Program-made: the position numbers and the translations under genes
Notes under the pieces: generated by a model
What the model was told of the DNA's origin: nothing
The model's input: only the letters and a program-made list of their open reading frames with translations
Database searches by the model: none
Shown here: piece by piece, positions 37,345 to 41,330 of the stretch
Numbering within the stretch: the stretch's first letter is position 1
How the letters are laid out: every line of letters starts with the position of its first letter
From: Candidatus Fermentibacterota bacterium
Lineage (GTDB): Bacteria > Fermentibacterota > Fermentibacteria > Fermentibacterales > JCC-6
DNA length: 41,330 bases
Reading direction: 5' to 3'
NCBI GenBank assembly: GCA_029571005.1
Contig: JAKPTG010000023.1
Coordinates: 1-41,330 of the forward strand

Positions 37345-38832
37345 TCAGTCAACCTGGGCGAAGAGGGTTTTTTCCCGGGTGTACGCGACGAACCCCCGGG
37401 GGGCCCCCTTCACCCGGCGAACATACTTCACCAGGGTGTAGTCAACGGGAATAATCCCCTTCAGCCCCGAGTTGAGCGCCGCGATTCCGGCGGCCTCCCT
37501 GAGAATCCTTTCCGGGGGGTTCCCCGGCCTGCCGTCCCTCCGCAGGATGACATGGCTTCCCTGGGCGCCCCGGGCGTGAAACCAGAAGTCGTCCCGGGCC
37601 GCGATGCGGAAGGTGAGTTCCTCGTTCTCCCTGGCGTTGCGACCCGCGAGGCAGCGCCAACCGTCCCCAAGAACGTATTCCCTGGGCTTCCTGGTGTTCC
37701 TGTCCGCCCGGGGTGCGGCCAGGAGGTCCGCCGCCTCCTCCGGAGTCAGGTCTTCGAGGCCGGCGAGCAGGCCGGCGATCTCCTCCAGACGGACCGCGGC
37801 CCTCTCGATGCCCGCCTTCAGGCGTTCCCTCTCCGTCGCCGCCCCGGATGCCTTGCGGAAATACCTGGACGCGTTCTCCACAGGGGTGAGGGCCTTCTTC
37901 AGGGGAATCTCCGCCGGGTTGCCGTCGAAGTCCGTAAGCTCCGCCCTCTCCATGCCCCTGGCCAGCGACTCCTTGCGGGCGAGGATCAGGTTCCCCCACT
38001 TCCGGAAGGTCTCGGGGCTCTCCAGCCTTGTCAGGGCCTCGGAGGCCGCCGTGGTCTTCCGGGTCAGGTCCCTCTGCTCCTTCGCCAGCCGGGAGGCCAG
38101 CGCTCCGAGGACGGGGGGCTTTTGCGCCCCGGGTTCCGTCCTTTCCGCCGGGGTCTCCCGGAGCCACTCCGGAAGCCTCTCCCGGGCCAGTTCCCCGGCG
38201 AGTTCCGCCACGGTTCTCTCCGGAGGTTCCCCCTTCCGGGCCGCCCGGGCCAGGATGGCGGAGGCGGCCCGGGGGCCGACCCCCTCCAGGGTTCCGTAAA
38301 GGTCCGCCGGCCCGGGATTCTCAGGGAACCGGGCTTCGGCCCAGAGTTCCGGTGGAAGGCCCGAGGGCGGCGGCGGGGAGTAGAGCCCCCCGGGAACCAC
38401 GGTTCTGACCCGGGACAGGTCCGGCCCCACCCTCCGGAGGCAGGCGATGATCCTTCCGTCGGGCTCCCGGACCAGGATGAGGTTCGCGTTCCTGCCCGTC
38501 ATCTCAAAGCGGAGCGAGCAGTACTCCCTCCTGTACGCCGACGGGCCCGATAACTCCATCACCAGCACCCGGTCCAGCCCCGCCTGCCGGATCCCGGTCA
38601 CCGTCGCCCCCTTCAGATGGTGCTCCCATGCCGGATTCCGGGGAGGCGCCCCCCTGCCCGGCTCCAGAAAACAGATGTCCGGGGCCTCGGGGCGGGCGTC
38701 CAGCATGAGCCGGAAGCTCCGGAACTCCAGCGTTACGACCCTGGGATGGTCCATTCCCGCGCCGAGGCACGTCCGCCCGGAGAGCCGTTCCCTTATCTCC
38801 GGCAGCCTGCCCCTGAGATGAACGCCTTCCAT
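37345..38832 (-). CDS. NFACT family / RqcH (Rqc2/NEMF) homolog, ribosome quality control
   Basis: SAYRREYCSLRFEMTGRNANLILV...GDGWRCLAGRNARENEELTFRIAARDDFWFHARGAQGSHVILR (NFACT-R). Confidence 0.93.
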   Translation of the reverse strand: MEGVHLRGRLPEIRERLSGRTCLGAGMDHPRVVTLEFRSFRLMLDARPEAPDICFLEPGRGAPPRNPAWEHHLKGATVTGIRQAGLDRVLVMELSGPSAYRREYCSLRFEMTGRNANLILVREPDGRIIACLRRVGPDLSRVRTVVPGGLYSPPPPSGLPPELWAEARFPENPGPADLYGTLEGVGPRAASAILARAARKGEPPERTVAELAGELARERLPEWLRETPAERTEPGAQKPPVLGALASRLAKEQRDLTRKTTAASEALTRLESPETFRKWGNLILARKESLARGMERAELTDFDGNPAEIPLKKALTPVENASRYFRKASGAATERERLKAGIERAAVRLEEIAGLLAGLEDLTPEEAADLLAAPRADRNTRKPREYVLGDGWRCLAGRNARENEELTFRIAARDDFWFHARGAQGSHVILRRDGRPGNPPERILREAAGIAALNSGLKGIIPVDYTLVKYVRRVKGAPRGFVAYTREKTLFAQVD

Positions 38833-38917
38833 AGGAGTTTTCTCCCCTTCGGGTTGACGGCCCATAGGGTGAAAATAATAACTACCCTCCGGGGACGCCT
38901 TGCATCGGGAGACGAAA

Positions 38918-39787
38918 ATGGAATCCATGACCGGTTTCGGTACCTCATCCACCCGTCTGAGCGGGTTTCTCGTGACGGCGTCCGCCCGTTCCGTGAACCA
39001 CCGCGGCTTCAGCGTCAACCTGAGGTTTCCCAGGGAGATGCCGGACCTGGAGGCCGAGGCCTATGAACTGGCCAGGAGCCTTTTCCGCCGGGGCAGGATT
39101 GACGCGGCGCTGTCCGTGGAACCCGAGGGCCCCGGGGGGGCAGTCCCGGAACCGGACCGGGCCGCCGCCGAAGCCTACCTGAAGGCCGCCCTGGAGATGG
39201 AGGCCGGGCTCGGCATTCCTTCGGGTTTCACGGTGAAGGACCTCATGAAGCTTCCCGAGGTTCTCAGGGTTGCGAACCCCGCCCGGAACAGCGAACTGCG
39301 GGAGGCGGCCCGGGGCACGGTCCGGCGGGCTCTGGAGGAGCTGCACGCGTCAAGGCTCAGGGAAGGAGCCGCGCTGGAGGAGTTCTTCCGGGAGAGTCTC
39401 GATACCCTGGCGGCGGGGGTTGCGCCCATAGAGGCGGCCCACGGCGACAGGGTGAGGGCGGTGTACGAAAAAAACAGAAAGAGGGTGGAGGAGCTTCTGG
39501 GCGAGTCGGAGGCCGACCCGGCCCGGTTCGTCCAGGAAATAGCCATGATGGCGGACAGGCTGGACATCTCCGAGGAATGCCGGAGGCTTATGCACCACGT
39601 CCGGGAGGCGGGAAGCGTTCTCGGGGAACGGGAGTGCGGGATGAGGCTGGGGTTCCTGGTTCAGGAGATGCACCGTGAACTGAACACCATGGGCTCCAAG
39701 GTGGCGGATTCCGAGGCGGTCCACAGGGTGATAGGCCTGAAGGAGATAGTGGGCGGTATGAAGGAGCAGTCGGCCAATGTCCAGTAG
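38918..39787 (+). CDS. YicC family protein (endoribonuclease YicC-like)
   Basis: MESMTGFGTSSTRLSGFLVTASARSVNHRGFSVNLRFP...GSKVADSEAVHRVIGLKEIVGGMKEQSANVQ. Confidence 0.94.
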   Translation: MESMTGFGTSSTRLSGFLVTASARSVNHRGFSVNLRFPREMPDLEAEAYELARSLFRRGRIDAALSVEPEGPGGAVPEPDRAAAEAYLKAALEMEAGLGIPSGFTVKDLMKLPEVLRVANPARNSELREAARGTVRRALEELHASRLREGAALEEFFRESLDTLAAGVAPIEAAHGDRVRAVYEKNRKRVEELLGESEADPARFVQEIAMMADRLDISEECRRLMHHVREAGSVLGERECGMRLGFLVQEMHRELNTMGSKVADSEAVHRVIGLKEIVGGMKEQSANVQ

Positions 39788-41042
39788 GGGGATTCTCATG
39801 GTGCTGGCCGGGCCGTCGGGCGCCGGCAAGACCACCCTGGCGAGGCGTCTGGTTGAGTCTTTTCCCGAGGCGGGGTTCTCCGTGTCCTGCACCACCAGGC
39901 CCCCCAGAGGGGGCGAGAAGGATGGGGTGGACTACCGGTTCGTAAGCGATGCCGAGTTCGACGGGATGGTTTCCGGGGGGTGTTTCCTGGAATGGGCCCG
40001 GGTCCACGGAAACCGTTACGGAACCTCGGCCGACTGGGTGCGGAACCGTCTGGCCTCCGGCGGGTCCGTCATTCTGGACATAGACGTCCAGGGGGCGATG
40101 CAGGTGAAGGGGAGGATCCCTTCCGCGGTGCTGGTTTTCGTGCTTCCCCCGGACGGCGACGAACTCCGGCGCAGGCTCGCGGGCCGGGGCACCGACTCCG
40201 GGGAGGAAATTGACAGGAGGCTTTCGGCGGCCGCCGACGAGGTGGCGTTCATGGGGGTCTTCGACTACTTCGTGGAGAACGGTGATCCCGACGCCGCCGG
40301 CCGGGACATCCGGGCGATCTACCGGGCCGAGAAGATGCGGCTCTCTTCCGCGCCGTGGCCTTCGCCGGCCCTTGGCTACCATTCCGGCCTTTTCGGGGGC
40401 CTGTCCGCCTGGCGGGGACGCAGGGTGGTGGTGTGTTCAGGCCCCACCAGGGAAGGGATTGACGGGGTCCGGTTCATATCCAACAGATCCAGCGGTCTCA
40501 TGGGGATCTCGATGGTGCACGCCTTTCTGGACGCGGGGGGCGATGTGGTTCTGATAAGCGGCCCTTGCCGCTACGACTCCCCTCCGGGTTCCGTGGAGAC
40601 GAGGAGGGTGGAGACGGCCGGGGAGATGCTCCGGGAACTCCGGGCCTGCACCCCCGGGGCGGACCTTCTGGTGATGGCCGCCGCGGTGTCCGATTTCCGG
40701 CCGGCCACGATTCTTCCCGGAAAGGTCCCCCGGGGCGGGGGCCTGACCCTGGAGCTGGAGCCCACGCCGGACCTTCTGGAGAGCCTCGGGCGGACGTGCC
40801 CCGTGCTCTCCTTCTCCCTGGAGTTCGGGCCGGACGGCAGGGAGAGGGCTCTGGAGAAACTCCGGCGCAAGGGGGCCTTCGCGGCGTTTCTCAACCGGGG
40901 CGACGTTCCCGGGGAGGGCATGGAGAGCGAGACCAACCGGGGGGAACTCCTGTTTCGCGACGGGAGCTTCGTTCCGGTGCCGCCGGGGTCGAAAAGATTC
41001 GTGGCCATGGTGTTGGCCTCTATCTTAGGGGAGAGGGTTTGA
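39777..41042 (+). CDS. Guanylate kinase fused to phosphopantothenoylcysteine synthetase (CoaB/DFP) domain
   Basis: GILMVLAGPSGAGKTTLARRL...SCTTRPPRGGEKDGVDYRFVS (Gmk) followed in frame by VVVCSGPTREGIDGVRFISNRSSGLMGISMVHAFLDAGGDVVLISGP...LLVMAAAVSDFRPA (CoaB). Confidence 0.92.
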   Translation: MSSRGILMVLAGPSGAGKTTLARRLVESFPEAGFSVSCTTRPPRGGEKDGVDYRFVSDAEFDGMVSGGCFLEWARVHGNRYGTSADWVRNRLASGGSVILDIDVQGAMQVKGRIPSAVLVFVLPPDGDELRRRLAGRGTDSGEEIDRRLSAAADEVAFMGVFDYFVENGDPDAAGRDIRAIYRAEKMRLSSAPWPSPALGYHSGLFGGLSAWRGRRVVVCSGPTREGIDGVRFISNRSSGLMGISMVHAFLDAGGDVVLISGPCRYDSPPGSVETRRVETAGEMLRELRACTPGADLLVMAAAVSDFRPATILPGKVPRGGGLTLELEPTPDLLESLGRTCPVLSFSLEFGPDGRERALEKLRRKGAFAAFLNRGDVPGEGMESETNRGELLFRDGSFVPVPPGSKRFVAMVLASILGERV

Positions 41043-41330
41043 GCGGGAACGAGCCCCTTTGGAACGTGATCAGAAGCTTCGGGATAGTTGAGGTGGCCCT
41101 GCCGGCTCCGGAGCCGCCGGAGACTCCGGTGAAGGAAGCCCCCCCGGAGGATGGGGATGCGCTGGAAGCCCTGAGGAGTGAAACGGAAGGGTGTACCGGG
41201 TGCAGGCTTTCCGGAGGGAGGAACAAACTGGTTTTCGGCGACGGCAACCCGTGGTCGGGAATCCTGTTTGTGGGGGAGGGGCCCGGGGCCAGCGAGGACC
41301 GGCAAGGCATACCCTTCGTGGGCCGGGCGG
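41039..41330 (+). CDS. Uracil-DNA glycosylase, type-4-like, N-terminal part (3' truncated by window edge)
   Basis: TTG start overlapping the previous TGA; GCTGCRLSGGRNKLVFGDGNPWSGILFVGEGPGASEDRQGIPFVGRA (Fe-S Cys pair, GEGPG). Confidence 0.9.
   Translation, partial: MSGNEPLWNVIRSFGIVEVALPAPEPPETPVKEAPPEDGDALEALRSETEGCTGCRLSGGRNKLVFGDGNPWSGILFVGEGPGASEDRQGIPFVGRA

Overview
This is a GC-rich bacterial chromosomal window of about 41 kb, densely coding on both strands, with no rRNA, CRISPR array or confident tRNA seen. Ordinary content includes ABC exporters, a BrnT/BrnA toxin-antitoxin pair, an S9 peptidase, an MscS channel with a cyclic-nucleotide-binding domain, proS, panB-purD-purE-tsaC-like, a class II nrdJ, cdd, deoB, an RqcH/NFACT protein and yicC. 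The best second-look items are: (1) a protein that reads as three tandem P-II-like modules in one chain (possible covalent pseudo-trimer), directly downstream of a single-chain double-DUF1538 membrane protein; (2) a fusion of an LPG_synthase_TM/UPF0104-type membrane domain to a radical SAM domain with a SPASM-like Cys-rich tail, the last gene of a nine-gene, minus-strand glycolipid-type operon in which every junction overlaps; (3) a guanylate kinase fused in frame to a phosphopantothenoylcysteine synthetase (CoaB) domain without CoaC; (4) a cation-chloride-cotransporter-like gene interrupted by one in-frame TAG exactly where the family has a Trp; (5) degenerate, internally deleted IS1380-like remnants flanking a methyltransferase gene. 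All family assignments come from reading motifs by eye; no database search was run.
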